Notes: generated by a model from the sequence alone, not told the origin. A DNA stretch of 64,000 bases from Dendrophyllia cribrosa (GCA_024195265.1 JAJLRJ010000010.1:20147284-20211283), one strand, 5' to 3'. Shown: positions 23,014 to 32,618, numbered from the stretch's first letter. Made by a program: numbers and translations.

Positions 23014-23262
23014 CAGTACAAACCCGAGTATAAGAACCAAGATTTTTTCAAGTAAGCCTAAAAAGGTTCTTATACATTTTGTGTCTACTAAAAATCTTGG
23101 CTAGGAAACGTGCTTGCTGCAGGTCCAACAATCACTGGTCCAAGAACCTGTTTCGATTTTTAGGTTCAACAGGTTCTTGTATATATAATGGGGTTATAAA
23201 TGCCAAAACTTTAGCCTATAGGTTCTTTAATCTACAAGGTTCTTATATGCAGGTTTTTACTG
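23014..23262. mobile_element. 249 bp MITE with ATATAAGAACC termini
   Basis: Inverted ends (CAGTA, AAACC, then ATAAGAACC) of about 25 nt. Copy 1 lacks it at the matching site (about 2692), so it entered copy 2 after duplication. Confidence 0.7.
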
Positions 23263-23659
23263 AGACAAAAGAGCCCAGTCAAAATCAATATTTTAGGTCT
23301 GAGGTTCACAGTTAAGCCCCGACGTTACGTTTTAGGGCAACTTGTTCCTGGATGCATTGCATTTTAGCATTTGTGATTATTTAACCATCCGACAAATTAA
23401 AACTTTAACAAAAATAAACTTTGAGCCCAGAAAAATATTAAGAATTATTGTTTAAAACGGAGGATCATCAACCAATCTAGATATTACAGACTGCACAAAA
23501 GAATTTACTACATAGTGAATGTTAATCCGTATAAAATAATCGTTTATGTGAAATGCGGATAAAACTTATGAGTGAAATTGATCGGAACCTCGCAGTGATC
23601 TTAGTAACTTTTAAGCAGTTGGCTTGACAGCTCAGACAGCTCAGATTTTCAGTTTCTTC

Positions 23660-23900
23660 AGTAGTATTAGACGTTGGTGATCCGGGACCACCTTGAAATT
23701 CCGAGATCACGCCACTCCACCCACCTGCCCCCTCAGCCTCCTTCGTCGGCTTTCGGGGGCAGGTGGGTGGAGTGGCGTGGTCTCGGAATTTCAAGGTGGT
23801 CCCGGATGCACCAACGTCTAACACTACACACTGGTGAATGCTGCTCGGCTGGTCCGGCACGAGACCACCACCCCCAGCGAGACATAACCAATTGGAGAAA
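23660..23900 (+). repeat. left terminal inverted repeat of Polinton
   Basis: Pairs with 42261-42488, with small gaps towards the inner end. Its outer 150 nt is itself a near-perfect hairpin: GGGACCACCTTGAAATTCCG recurs inverted around 23780-23806, with a loop of about 25 nt. Confidence 0.93.
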
Positions 23901-23914
23901 TCCCTTCACCCCAT

Positions 23915-23920
23915 TATAAA
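23915..23920 (+). promoter_or_regulatory. TATAAA box of the first Polinton gene
   Basis: TATAAA eight bases before the ATG at 23928. It differs from the CATATATATAC motif of the structural genes. Confidence 0.45.
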
Positions 23921-23927
23921 GGTGACA

Positions 23928-24488
23928 ATGCCCCTCGTCAACGAACCAATGACTGCCGTTGCGTTTTTGAAAATGAGGGGAATTGAGTTGAAAGAAGGTG
24001 ATGACTTATATGCAAAGAACAAAGGGACGTTCGAATACAACCCTTGCAGACATTATGGTTTAAACTTCACACAAGGTCATTCCCTTGTTGAGCATCAAAA
24101 ATACGCTTGTAAGAATCTGCGAACAGAACCACGCCCGAAAGAGCTTTGTCTCGGCTGCAATCGAAGATTGTGTAGACAAACGGTTTCCAGACACTTAAGA
24201 AATGGTTGCCCTCCCGCGAAAAGAAACCCTCGAGTTTTTATACAGCGTGAGGTTGTTCGAGATGTTTTTGCAAACCTTAGCCAGCACGATCTGAATGCCT
24301 GGTTTGACGAGCAAGAACAAGAACATCTGACAAACAAAAGCCTGGAGGCTCTCGACCCCTTACCCAGGATCCGAGATTCGAGCTTTGTTTCGGATTTCAT
24401 CGAAGGCAAGACATCACTCGCAGCTTTTCAAACAGAGTTGTGTGGTTATTACCAATTGAAAAAACTTTCCCCCTTTACATATCAATGA
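23928..24488 (+). CDS. Polinton zinc-finger-like protein (unknown role)
   Basis: 186 residues. Two Cys/His clusters suggest zinc binding: CRHYGL with EHQKYAC near residues 38-58, and CLGC with SRHLRNGC near residues 69-90. The frame is open upstream into the terminal repeat, but ATG at 23928 is preferred because it follows a TATAAA box and lies outside the repeat. Its stop overlaps the start of the nuclease gene (ATGATG/TGA at 24485-24490), so the two are probably co-expressed. A DNA- or RNA-binding role is inference only; I do not recognise the family. Confidence 0.75.
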   Translation: MPLVNEPMTAVAFLKMRGIELKEGDDLYAKNKGTFEYNPCRHYGLNFTQGHSLVEHQKYACKNLRTEPRPKELCLGCNRRLCRQTVSRHLRNGCPPAKRNPRVFIQREVVRDVFANLSQHDLNAWFDEQEQEHLTNKSLEALDPLPRIRDSSFVSDFIEGKTSLAAFQTELCGYYQLKKLSPFTYQ

Positions 24489-25606
24489 TGACGACAACAC
24501 AAGTGTTCATGAACTTTCTCAAATCGAGAAACACTGGTCTGAAACAAAAGAGCGCCGACTGGGTGAGAGCCAGGCAAAACTCCATTGGCGCATCAGAGAT
24601 CTCTGCCTTGACAGGATCGTCGCCGTTTGAATCACGGCGAAGCTTACTCTTAAAGAAAATACAGCCAGCACATATGCTCAACAATGCGGCTTGTACCTGG
24701 GGTAATCTGTTCGAGCCGATTATACGCAAGTATTTTGAGCAAAAACATTCTGTTTCCGTTTTTGGCCACAGCATCTCTCTTAATCTAGCAAGAGATCATC
24801 CACTTTATCGAAAGGTCACTTGCAGCCCAGACGGGTATTTTCTAGACAAAGATAACGGCTTAAGCCTGTTAGAGTTTAAATGTCCGTTCAAGCGGAAAAT
24901 AGCTATGAACAGAATTCCTAGTTATTATAGCGATCAGATACAAACAGGCCTTGCTTTGAGTGGTGACATGGTAAACAAAGGCCTGTTTGTTGACGGTTAT
25001 TTTAGAATGTGCTCTTTAAACCAACTTGAACCAAGTTTGGAACACAATCAGTTTCTAAACGGCGGAAAAAAATATAAAACGAAGTGTGACACAACACTTG
25101 CATGGGGAGTTTGTTATTTATTTGGCAAACGGACGATAACAAGGAATCAAAAGGCACTCATCGATGTCGGTTCACTCAAATCAAAACAATTATTTGAGAA
25201 AATTATGTCTTCCATTGCGGAGAAGGACATATGGTGTTGTTATGGGCATGTAAGGAGGTCATTTAGAAAACAGGACGAAGACGAGGAGTTTTTGCGTTAT
25301 GCCCATATGCAAAACGTGTTTTCAGAGAGTTCAGAAGGCCCTAAACCAGTGGCTATGTTCGTCTGGAAGCTCCTGGATATAACTGAGATTTGGGCGTCAA
25401 AGCAACCAAACTTTTTGAGCAATATCCAAACGTCGGTCGAGCGTTTTCATAACAGCTTGGCAAGCCTTCGAAAAAAGAAAACAGAACACTCTGAAGAGGC
25501 AGCTGAAAGCTATCACAGGCTTAAGAAAAATGCTTCCGTCGTAAGGGCTGGAGACGAAGAGCAAATGTTAGCATTTCTTATGGATAAACTTGAGCAAGGT
25601 TATTAA
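24485..25606 (+). CDS. YqaJ/lambda-exonuclease-like viral recombinase nuclease
   Basis: 373 residues. This PD-(D/E)XK family resects DNA 5'-ends for recombination in phages and large DNA viruses. Visible motifs: IGASEISALTG near residue 34, WGNLFEPI near 74, the catalytic aspartate in CSPDGYF near 118, E-x-K in LLEFKCPF near 132, then YYSDQIQTGL. These match YqaJ-type order and spacing. The C-terminal 130 residues are charged and unassigned. The frame continues upstream to 24440, but the ATG at 24485 overlapping the previous stop is the likely start. Its 3' end overlaps the convergent VLTF3-like gene by 29 bases. Confidence 0.85.
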   Translation: MMTTTQVFMNFLKSRNTGLKQKSADWVRARQNSIGASEISALTGSSPFESRRSLLLKKIQPAHMLNNAACTWGNLFEPIIRKYFEQKHSVSVFGHSISLNLARDHPLYRKVTCSPDGYFLDKDNGLSLLEFKCPFKRKIAMNRIPSYYSDQIQTGLALSGDMVNKGLFVDGYFRMCSLNQLEPSLEHNQFLNGGKKYKTKCDTTLAWGVCYLFGKRTITRNQKALIDVGSLKSKQLFEKIMSSIAEKDIWCCYGHVRRSFRKQDEDEEFLRYAHMQNVFSESSEGPKPVAMFVWKLLDITEIWASKQPNFLSNIQTSVERFHNSLASLRKKKTEHSEEAAESYHRLKKNASVVRAGDEEQMLAFLMDKLEQGY

Positions 25607-26327
25607 TGCCCTCCATCTTTTCAAGCATGATCTTCCAGTTTTGTTCGTGCTTCCAAAGTGATTTTTCTGGGACTTGTAGCCAGAAGTAATTGACAAGCCG
25701 TTGTTGGCCTACCAGTCCGTTTAAGATTTTATAGGCTACAAAGGGCATAGAGATTCTTTCCGGTAGATATTCTTCGATGAATTTGAATGCCTCATTTGCA
25801 TGTTGTATTTCTTCGGAGGACAAGCAGGCGTAGGGTTCACAAATTTTCAGATGTTTGTTGAGATAGATTTTGAAGTTGTAGCGTTTGGTGGGCATTCTTT
25901 TTTTTGTAATTTTGTAATCACCACCATAGAGCTCGTTATAATCGAAGGTCACACCGTCCAGAGGCTCTAAGAGCCCGCAGTCCTCACAGCAAAGTTCTGA
26001 TGAAAACATCCTGAGGTTTAATTTGCCTTTGCAGTTTTGGCAAGCTTTTATCCTTTCATTCAAAAGGGTGAAAGGTGAGTGTGGGGGATATTGTGTCACG
26101 GGAGAAAGGCACTCTTTGATGTGATGAAGTCGTTCTGGCAGGTTTGAACGCCGTATTTCCTTGGTGTAGTTGTCGAGTGAGCGCAGGAGGATAAATTTGT
26201 ATTCTTTATCAAGCTCATCGAGTTTGGTTTTGTATTCGCCTTTAGTGTCCAAGCTCCGAACTTCAGCCAGTTGTTTAGCGAACTTCTCCATGGATATACA
26301 CCGTGTTGTGTATTCAATTGGACGCAA
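25578..26327 (-). CDS. VLTF3-like late transcription factor
   Basis: 249 residues. VLTF3 (poxvirus A2L) activates late viral transcription and is common to nucleocytoviruses. The zinc ribbon is visible as CQNC near residue 95 and CCEDCG near 112, followed by YGGDYKITKKRMPTKRYNF, which resembles the family's tyrosine/histidine-rich core. The C-terminal FVAYKILNGL resembles the family's PYVLYKI segment. No CATATATATAC motif precedes it, unlike the structural genes, which would fit expression before them. ATG at 26291 is an alternative start. Assignment is by pattern recognition; a profile search should confirm it. Confidence 0.72.
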   Translation of the reverse strand: MRPIEYTTRCISMEKFAKQLAEVRSLDTKGEYKTKLDELDKEYKFILLRSLDNYTKEIRRSNLPERLHHIKECLSPVTQYPPHSPFTLLNERIKACQNCKGKLNLRMFSSELCCEDCGLLEPLDGVTFDYNELYGGDYKITKKRMPTKRYNFKIYLNKHLKICEPYACLSSEEIQHANEAFKFIEEYLPERISMPFVAYKILNGLVGQQRLVNYFWLQVPEKSLWKHEQNWKIMLEKMEGINNLAQVYP

Positions 26328-26366
26328 AGGATTTATCCTTCGAAATGTAGAGGTTAAATCCAGAAT

Positions 26367-27053
26367 TTAGTTTCTCAAATCGGACTTGGATGCTGCGGTG
26401 AGAAGATTTATCTTTTTTTGAAACTCTTGTTTGACTTCCTTGCGAAGTTCGTTTTTGAGTTTCTCGATGTCTGGTGATTGTGTTTGAGTGGCAACGTTTT
26501 TTGATGCCTTCACACCATCCCTGATTGCAGCTTTGAGTTCGTGATATTTTTCCACCTCACGAGTAATTATGGTGAATTCTGCATCACTGATTCTCTTGTC
26601 TTCCAGAGCCTTTGAGACCAGCTCATTGACAGAGTTGCGTTTAGCCAGGGCCAGTGTGTAGATATTCTCATGCTTAGTCACTTTACGCTCTAACCGCTTG
26701 TTGGCAGCTGTAAAGCCAACAGAGGACAGCCCACAGAGGGTTGCAACGCCGGTAAGTGCTGGGCTTGCAACAATTCCGAACCCAGTCAATGCAGTGGCAA
26801 GGGCCCCTGATGACAGCCCAACAGAAAGCGACCCAAGGCCAACCGCCGAGTAATGAACTAAGGCTTGGGTTCGTTTATATTTCTTTGCGACCTGACGGTA
26901 ATGCTCGGCTTCGTTAGACAACTCCTTAAGCAAGTCAGAGATCTTTTTGAGCCGGAAATCTTCTGCATTGATTTGAGTGATCTCACGCATAGGGTAGAGC
27001 TGTTGTGTCTCGCTGTACTCGGGAGCTGATGGAAGCACATTGGCAGAACTCAT
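26367..27053 (-). CDS. Polinton membrane-hairpin coiled-coil protein
   Basis: 228 residues. A charged helical N-terminal third precedes a glycine/alanine-rich hydrophobic block (YSAVGLGSLSVGLSSG and ALTGFGIVASPALTGVATL, residues about 68-112) that looks like a membrane hairpin. A basic C-terminal coiled coil follows. Starts seven bases after a CATATATATAC motif, so it probably belongs to the late structural set. Similar hypothetical proteins are, from memory, common in invertebrate Polintons; no function is known to me. Confidence 0.82.
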   Translation of the reverse strand: MSSANVLPSAPEYSETQQLYPMREITQINAEDFRLKKISDLLKELSNEAEHYRQVAKKYKRTQALVHYSAVGLGSLSVGLSSGALATALTGFGIVASPALTGVATLCGLSSVGFTAANKRLERKVTKHENIYTLALAKRNSVNELVSKALEDKRISDAEFTIITREVEKYHELKAAIRDGVKASKNVATQTQSPDIEKLKNELRKEVKQEFQKKINLLTAASKSDLRN

Positions 27054-27060
27054 GGTGTGG

Positions 27061-27072
27061 GTATATATATGA
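27061..27072 (-). promoter_or_regulatory. late-type promoter motif
   Basis: CATATATATAC on the minus strand, 7 nt before the ATG at 27053. Confidence 0.7.
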
Positions 27073-27076
27073 TTTT

Positions 27077-27748
27077 TTAATTTATCTCAACTTCAAATTC
27101 TAAGGGCATGTCATTGAAGTTGAAGAGGTCATTGTTCTCATCCCTCACTGACAGTGTTATGCTGTTTACATAATCACCAGACGAGACGTCACGCAAGACG
27201 TTCTGTTGTGTTGTCTCGTAATAAACCTTCTCAAAAGCTTTTCCACGAATATCAAACCGAGCCAAAACTGTCGAAGGCTTACCATTGAGGAGGTTCTGTT
27301 CTTTATCGACCAGATCACAGTGGATGAAGTAAGTGCTTGGTGCCCTTAAACGCTTGACGAAGGTTATAAACATCAATACAGGGTCTATGGCAAGCAATTC
27401 TGCCAGATTGTCACTAAACGTCACACTGCTGCTGTTATTATGAATGACCATGGCTCCGTATGGCCTGTTTGTTTCAATTGTTAGATTTAAACTGCTGTTA
27501 TGGGTTTTTAGGCTTTCAAAGTCTTTCGCTAAACTCTCAATAGTGTGATGGCCTGGAAGTAAGGTTGCGCCACGTGATGAACCATTAGGGGGAGGGTTTG
27601 TTGGTGAAATCTTTGATTCTTCTTTCAAAGTATGCCACGAGTTGAAAATTGAGCAAGAGACAAGACGGATGTATCTCGGTTTCGGAAGCGGGTGATCGAA
27701 GTAGATCGTGTGAGGGTTCGAAGGTGTGACGATTGTTAACACAACCAT
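27077..27748 (-). CDS. Polinton beta-rich structural protein (minor capsid/penton candidate)
   Basis: 223 residues from the ATG at 27748. That start is chosen because a TTATATATACC motif lies 3 nt upstream; an earlier in-frame ATG at 27769 would read through this motif. Short strands with RYIRLVSCSIFNSWHTL, PGHHTIESLAKDF and a C-terminal NSITLSVRDENNDLF and PLEFEVEIN suggest an all-beta protein. A single jelly-roll vertex (penton) protein is the best guess from size and position in the capsid block. Divergent from the 27797 gene with only 48 bp between. No catalytic residues seen. Confidence 0.75.
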   Translation of the reverse strand: MVVLTIVTPSNPHTIYFDHPLPKPRYIRLVSCSIFNSWHTLKEESKISPTNPPPNGSSRGATLLPGHHTIESLAKDFESLKTHNSSLNLTIETNRPYGAMVIHNNSSSVTFSDNLAELLAIDPVLMFITFVKRLRAPSTYFIHCDLVDKEQNLLNGKPSTVLARFDIRGKAFEKVYYETTQQNVLRDVSSGDYVNSITLSVRDENNDLFNFNDMPLEFEVEIN

Positions 27749-27751
27749 GAT

Positions 27752-27762
27752 GGTATATATAA
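27752..27762 (-). promoter_or_regulatory. late-type promoter motif
   Basis: TTATATATACC on the minus strand, 3 nt before the ATG at 27748. Confidence 0.65.
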
Positions 27763-27782
27763 TAAACATTTTATAATTATAA

Positions 27783-27792
27783 TTATATATAC
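27783..27792 (+). promoter_or_regulatory. late-type promoter motif
   Basis: TTATATATAC, 4 nt before the ATG at 27797. Together with 27752-27762 it makes a 48 bp divergent promoter. Confidence 0.65.
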
Positions 27793-27796
27793 AATC

Positions 27797-29608
27797 ATGT
27801 TTGGCAGACGGTCAGCTGGATTTAATCCTAATTCACTTGGTGTAAACATCGGCGGCCACAATTACGGGCCCCCACCCCCTTTTCATTCGACCCCAAACGC
27901 CTATAGCCATGTAAAGCCACCCACAGATCCACTGGCCTGGATGAGAACACCGGAGGCAGCAAAGCTATCTGCCGCAGCCAAGGCCAAGGCGATATCAGAC
28001 TTCAAAAAGCGTTTCCCTAACGCTGCTATGTCACACTTTGAAGTGCAAGTAGAGTTTGGCGACGACCGCAAAACCGCCACAGGGGAAGTGCTTTACAAAG
28101 AGGGTCAAGGCTCATTAGCACTCGTTACAAGAATGCCCCACAAAGATTGGACTCAAGCCATGAGAGACGCTCTTGGTCTCCATCAAGACGGTGGTTTCCC
28201 TTATCAGTTATCGTGGGGGCAACCAGAAAAGTCAATCCCAGCTATTGATTTCTCCACCACAATTGACAAAGACATGATGATTGGCGCAATCTTGAACGAC
28301 GAAGCGCAAAAGATTTACGTCACGCCAACTGATTATTTCACAACGAAATACAGAAATATCTTCAGGGACACACAGATTTCATTCACAACCGCGAAATACG
28401 GTCGAAAGTGGATGGGCGGGCCGCATATGAGTTTTTGGCCACAACAATTATCATTCGCCTTGTGGTGTGCAACAACCGGCTGTGGAATCTCGCGTGACAT
28501 TCTCTTCGATAAGAACTCAAGTCTATCCCTAACCCAACAGTTAAGGTCGTTTTACCGGTTTCACGTTTATTTCACAACAAGGCGAATACTTTACAAGATG
28601 GGTGGGGAACAAAGCGTGAGTGCTTTGCCAGACGACCCCCCATTCAATCAGAAAGACAACAAGTACAACATCGACGCATACAAGAAGATTTGCATAGAGT
28701 TTGCCATCGACCCCAGTTCTGACTTCCGTTTCACATACGGTAAGAACCACGGTCTTGGGAATGTCTACATTGGCGCTTATGGAGAGGGCATCATCTCTAC
28801 CGATTACGATTATCCAGACCCCGATCTAGCTCTGTTCAATGATGAGCGCGTGACTGACAGAAACGACCCCAACTATCGTGCCAATGGAATATCTTTCGTT
28901 CGCAACGATCAAGGGGCGGACACCCAGTTCGAGCACTTTGTGCCAAATTACGCACAGGGGCTAACACAGCCAGGGCTCGCGCGTATGAACCAATCAATCG
29001 AGGCCTTTGTGTACTGCATTCTTGGTTCACAAGCCAAAACCCGCAGCAGCATCATTGGAAGAGGAGGCCGGGCGTTCGAAACGCAGAGAGTATTCCTCAC
29101 CCATCTAGAGGAGGCCATAATACTGAACGACATCGCAACAAGCGTACAGCGTTACCAGCTTGCCATCCAAGCAACGAAAGTGCGCCTAGACTTTGCGACA
29201 GCACCCGGAAGCTGGCTCATGCCATCGCACATGATTATCAACACAGAGAGCGTGATCGGATATAACAACAATCTACAGGAGGCAACGCAAGGGATGAAGC
29301 TGGGTGTGAACAATGATGTTAATCTGGGCACAAAAAAAGCTTCACTTCGCCTCATGGGCGGTGGACCGACAAAGATTAATCCACCAAACAGTCACCCATC
29401 AAACCCGATACATAAACACGCCACACAGGCACAGGGCATCGCGTCCAAACCAAAGACCACACCACAACCAGCCCCAACACCCGCACCCACACCACAGTCC
29501 ACACCACAACCAACCCCCACACCACAGCCCGACTCACATCACGTAAACAAGGCACTCATTGCTGTGGGTGCGCTTGCTTTGGCAGGGCTTTTCGTTTGGT
29601 CGAGATAA
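27797..29608 (+). CDS. Polinton 603-residue structural-block protein with C-terminal anchor
   Basis: The globular part (about residues 45-480) includes WMGGPHMSFWPQQLSFALWC and EHFVPNYAQGL. It is followed by a stalk of proline/threonine repeats (TPQPTPTPQP type, residues about 535-578) and a C-terminal hydrophobic segment ALIAVGALALAGLFVW ending in a basic residue. That layout fits a membrane- or capsid-anchored surface protein. I cannot assign it to a named family. It is one of the two largest intact frames of the element. It is convergent with the broken coiled-coil gene, with only 4 bp between. Confidence 0.85.
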   Translation: MFGRRSAGFNPNSLGVNIGGHNYGPPPPFHSTPNAYSHVKPPTDPLAWMRTPEAAKLSAAAKAKAISDFKKRFPNAAMSHFEVQVEFGDDRKTATGEVLYKEGQGSLALVTRMPHKDWTQAMRDALGLHQDGGFPYQLSWGQPEKSIPAIDFSTTIDKDMMIGAILNDEAQKIYVTPTDYFTTKYRNIFRDTQISFTTAKYGRKWMGGPHMSFWPQQLSFALWCATTGCGISRDILFDKNSSLSLTQQLRSFYRFHVYFTTRRILYKMGGEQSVSALPDDPPFNQKDNKYNIDAYKKICIEFAIDPSSDFRFTYGKNHGLGNVYIGAYGEGIISTDYDYPDPDLALFNDERVTDRNDPNYRANGISFVRNDQGADTQFEHFVPNYAQGLTQPGLARMNQSIEAFVYCILGSQAKTRSSIIGRGGRAFETQRVFLTHLEEAIILNDIATSVQRYQLAIQATKVRLDFATAPGSWLMPSHMIINTESVIGYNNNLQEATQGMKLGVNNDVNLGTKKASLRLMGGGPTKINPPNSHPSNPIHKHATQAQGIASKPKTTPQPAPTPAPTPQSTPQPTPTPQPDSHHVNKALIAVGALALAGLFVWSR

Positions 29609-29612
29609 GTGT

Positions 29613-31323
29613 TCAAGACTTCGAACGCTTGGTGATTCTTTCAACCAGGAAGGCCACCATGGCAAGGATGAGCAGCCAGGCGTGTTCACCCAGAAAGGAG
29701 ATGACCGACCCAGCCGATTTGAAGATGAAGCCCACAATTGAACCAATGAGGCCAGGCAGGGCGGCAGCTGCCTTTTTGCTAAGTTCTTTAAGTGCATTTC
29801 CAAGAGCCTTGGTGCCCCTTGCCAGGCCATTCAAGGTGGCGAGTACAACAGCGCTGATGACAACGCCAGCTGCCAGAACAACAGCTTGCAGGGTCCACCC
29901 GTATTTCTTGAAGATTTCTCTAACCCTCTCTCTCAAAGACAGGGCTTGTTCTCTTTCTTGAACCTGTGGTCTGAGCCTTGCCAGCTCTTCTTCTCGCTCA
30001 GCAACCCGGGCTTCCGCGGCTGCTCTGTCAGAGGAGGAAGTGCCCTCAGCCTCTATCACGCGCTTGTCTTCAGCGTTCTGCCGTTCAAGCTCGGCTTCTC
30101 TTTCGTTTAACTCATCAAGTGGTTTAGTTGAGTTTAGCCCTGCTTCTATTTCGTTTCTTTCTCTTGTTTTCTCAGAAAGTTGTGTTCTGAGTTTGTCGAC
30201 CTTTGCCTGTTCTTGGCCTCGTTGTTTTTGTATTTTTTGAAGGGCCGCTACTTCTTTTTTCTGGTTTTCAAGATCGCCTTGAAGATTCTTTTTCAGCAGT
30301 TTTAGGCGGTCTATCTCGACTTGATTTTCAACGCTTGAACCGTCCTACTCCAGAGCGTCAATCCTCGCTTGAGTTTGTTCTTTTCGGTTTCTGATGTTTT
30401 GCACCTCATTTTGTGCTTGTTGTAGTTCCAAAGCAACCCTTTCATTCTCCTTCAGTTGACTTCAGGGAGAACTCTTTACTGCTTGGGCCAAGAGCCACTT
30501 TTTTACTGGCTGTGAATGCTTTAAGAAGACCCGACTCATCTTGCTTGAAAATGGGAGTTTCGCCGCCCTTTGGCCCAAAGGAAACTATTTTGCCATCATT
30601 TTCTAGTTTTTTACCAAAACCAATTGGGCCTAATTTCGCGAGGTTTACTTTTGGAAACACGAGAATTTAGTTTTATCGACTGAGTCGATAAGGTAAATTG
30701 ACCACCGTAAAAAGATTCAAATAGCTGACGTTTCGAGCGCTAGCCCTTCGTCGGAGCGAAAAAAAAAAAAAAAAAAAAAAGGATTCGCTCCGACGAAGGG
30801 CTAGCGCTCGAAACGTCAGCTATTTGAATCTTTTTACGGTGGTCAATTTACCTTATCGACTCAGTCGATAAAACTAAATTCTCGTGTTTCATCCCCCCAC
30901 CGACGCAGCACCACAGTTTCTCTAGAAACTAACCTCATTTACTTTTGGAAAGTTCTTTTTGATCCAGTCAATGGCTTTATCGACTCTCTCTGCTTTTTCA
31001 TTTCCGTCTATGATTTCTCCAAGCAGAGGGGCGGTGTCAGAAGTGTTTGGCAACCCACTTTGTTCGGTAGGCATTGTATGCATTTCAATATGCTCGCCAC
31101 CAGGACGATATGGGGTGGATGTAACGCCTGGTTCAAAGGGTTGCGTGGTGTCGGGGCCGGTGTCTTGGTCCTGGGCCCATCGTTGGACTTGTTGTTTTTG
31201 TTCTTCTGTCATTTGATCCCACCTGGCTTCAAGGCTCTCATCGTCATCGTCATCCCCTGTGTCTGGGGTGCGACTGGTTTCCTCAGTTGTCTCAGGGACG
31301 TCGGCTTCGCCAACTGTTGCCAT
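29613..31323 (-). pseudogene. broken Polinton coiled-coil membrane protein gene
   Basis: Three minus-strand frames appear to be parts of one gene. N-terminal: 31323 down to about 30940, very acidic (DTGDDDDDES), ending in IKKNFPKVN. Middle: 30660-30442, starting FPKVNLAKLGPIGFG. C-terminal: about 30460-29613, a long coiled coil then two hydrophobic segments (LQAVVLAAGVVISAVVLA and HAWLLILAMVAFLV). Breaks are a 280 bp insertion at 30658-30937 with a 14 bp target duplication, a one-base frameshift near 30464, and an in-frame TAG at 30345-30347. The gene cannot make full-length product. Its start lies 3 nt after a promoter motif shared divergently with the capsid gene. Role unknown; a structural protein is inferred. 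Confidence 0.8.
30658..30937. mobile_element. 280 bp insertion with fold-back core, 14 bp target duplication
   Basis: TTTACTTTTGGAAA is present on both sides (30644-30657, 30938-30951). The core 30655-30889 is a palindrome with arms of about 105 nt containing GACGTTTCGAGCGCTAGCCC, separated by an A-run of about 22. The extra 48 nt on the right side have no partner. Confidence 0.88.
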
Positions 31324-31366
31324 GATGATATATAAATATAAATTTTAAAAACACAAAATATATACC
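31324..31366. promoter_or_regulatory. 43 bp divergent promoter between coiled-coil and capsid genes
   Basis: Contains TTTATATATC for the minus gene (31327-31336, 3 nt before its ATG) and AATATATAC for the capsid gene (31357-31365, 1 nt before its ATG). Confidence 0.7.
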
Positions 31367-32617
31367 ATGGCTGTGCAACCGAATCTACTTCCATCTCACA
31401 GTGAAAAGACGCTGGGCGCCATGAAGGCAGAGCGAACCGTTAAGCGCATCACATTCAACCCTTCTGAGGCCAATCCCGGTGAGACACTGTACGTCTCGGT
31501 GCCCAAGCTTGGTGAGCACGATGTCATTGTGTCCGGCTCACTTGCACTGGTGTCCAACATCAACCTAGCCGGGGGGCACGCTAACAACTATCTCGTACAA
31601 AATGTTTCTCGGGCCCTGGTGGACAGGTTCGTTGTAAAGTTTGCCGCCACCACTGTCCAGGACACGGTTGGGTACGACATCTACAAGATCTTCGAAGATC
31701 TATTCAAATCAACCGAGGAGCGGGAAAATATGCTTATGGAGGGCATCCAGAGTGTGGATTTGTGTAAGATCCGCTCTGGTGCTGGCGACAAGAAGACCTC
31801 AGGCGTGGATGCGGAAACCAAGCTGGAGACAATATACAAGAATAAATATCGCATCAAACTGGATCACCAAATCTTAACTGATCACGGAATCATATATCCT
31901 CAAGCGTTATTCAATGATCTGGTCTTCGAACTAACCCTTGCCCCCGCATCCCAAGTTGTCCGAGGCTCAGACACAAGCAAGCTCGTGTACAAGTTGGAAA
32001 ACATCCAGCTGGAGTATGAGACGATCAGAAGTAAGGAGCTGGCCGACGATGCAACAAGCGCTTACATTAGTGGTAAGGAGTTCGCCTATGACCTCGTAAT
32101 GCGAGATCGGGTGCATCCCTTCTCAAAAGGTGGTGACACTCGGCTGAATCTTCGGGTTAACCCACAGCGCCGGTCTCTAAAGGGCATCCTCTTGCTGTTC
32201 AACAATCCCTATGTAGCGGGTGCCAGGGACTCTGAGAACTATTTCAACCCCGACATCACCAAAGTGAAGGTCACAGTCAACGGTGTCCCAAACAGGCTCT
32301 ACAACGATGGCATCAGTGGTACTGACATGTGGAATGAAATCTTCCGATACTTCAAGCCACACACGCGCGGCAGGCCTAACATGAACTTAACCAAATATCT
32401 CACAGGCAACAAGTTTGGTCTCTGGGTTGACCTGCGGTCCATGGCTGACACAGCCCTCCACGGCAGCGGCCAACGGCTCGTCAACACACAGGATGGCGTG
32501 CAACTCGAGATCGAACGAAACGGCACAGGCTCGGGAAACGCAAACTGCCACATCTTCACCGTCTCAGACTCACAGATGAACATCATGGGCAGGCAGCTGC
32601 ATTCTGTAGAGTTCTAG
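31367..32617 (+). CDS. MCP: Polinton major capsid protein (double jelly-roll candidate)
   Basis: 416 residues. Position beside the ATPase, size and strand-rich composition fit the double jelly-roll capsid protein of Polintons/adintoviruses, which builds the icosahedral shell. Recognisable segments are RITFNPSEANPGETLYVSVP at the N-terminus, KGILLLFNNPYVAGARD, and the second-roll segment KVKVTVNGVPNRLY followed by MWNEIFRYF. The frame is intact. ATG at 31367 sits directly after the promoter motif. It could be argued that the 603-residue protein is the shell protein; the NGVPNRLY-type segment makes this one more likely. Confidence 0.82.
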   Translation: MAVQPNLLPSHSEKTLGAMKAERTVKRITFNPSEANPGETLYVSVPKLGEHDVIVSGSLALVSNINLAGGHANNYLVQNVSRALVDRFVVKFAATTVQDTVGYDIYKIFEDLFKSTEERENMLMEGIQSVDLCKIRSGAGDKKTSGVDAETKLETIYKNKYRIKLDHQILTDHGIIYPQALFNDLVFELTLAPASQVVRGSDTSKLVYKLENIQLEYETIRSKELADDATSAYISGKEFAYDLVMRDRVHPFSKGGDTRLNLRVNPQRRSLKGILLLFNNPYVAGARDSENYFNPDITKVKVTVNGVPNRLYNDGISGTDMWNEIFRYFKPHTRGRPNMNLTKYLTGNKFGLWVDLRSMADTALHGSGQRLVNTQDGVQLEIERNGTGSGNANCHIFTVSDSQMNIMGRQLHSVEF

Positions 32618-32618
32618 G

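Noticed and set aside
29313..29546. Pro/His-rich alternative frame in the 603-residue gene
   Set aside because: Product of the low-complexity proline/threonine repeat read in another frame.
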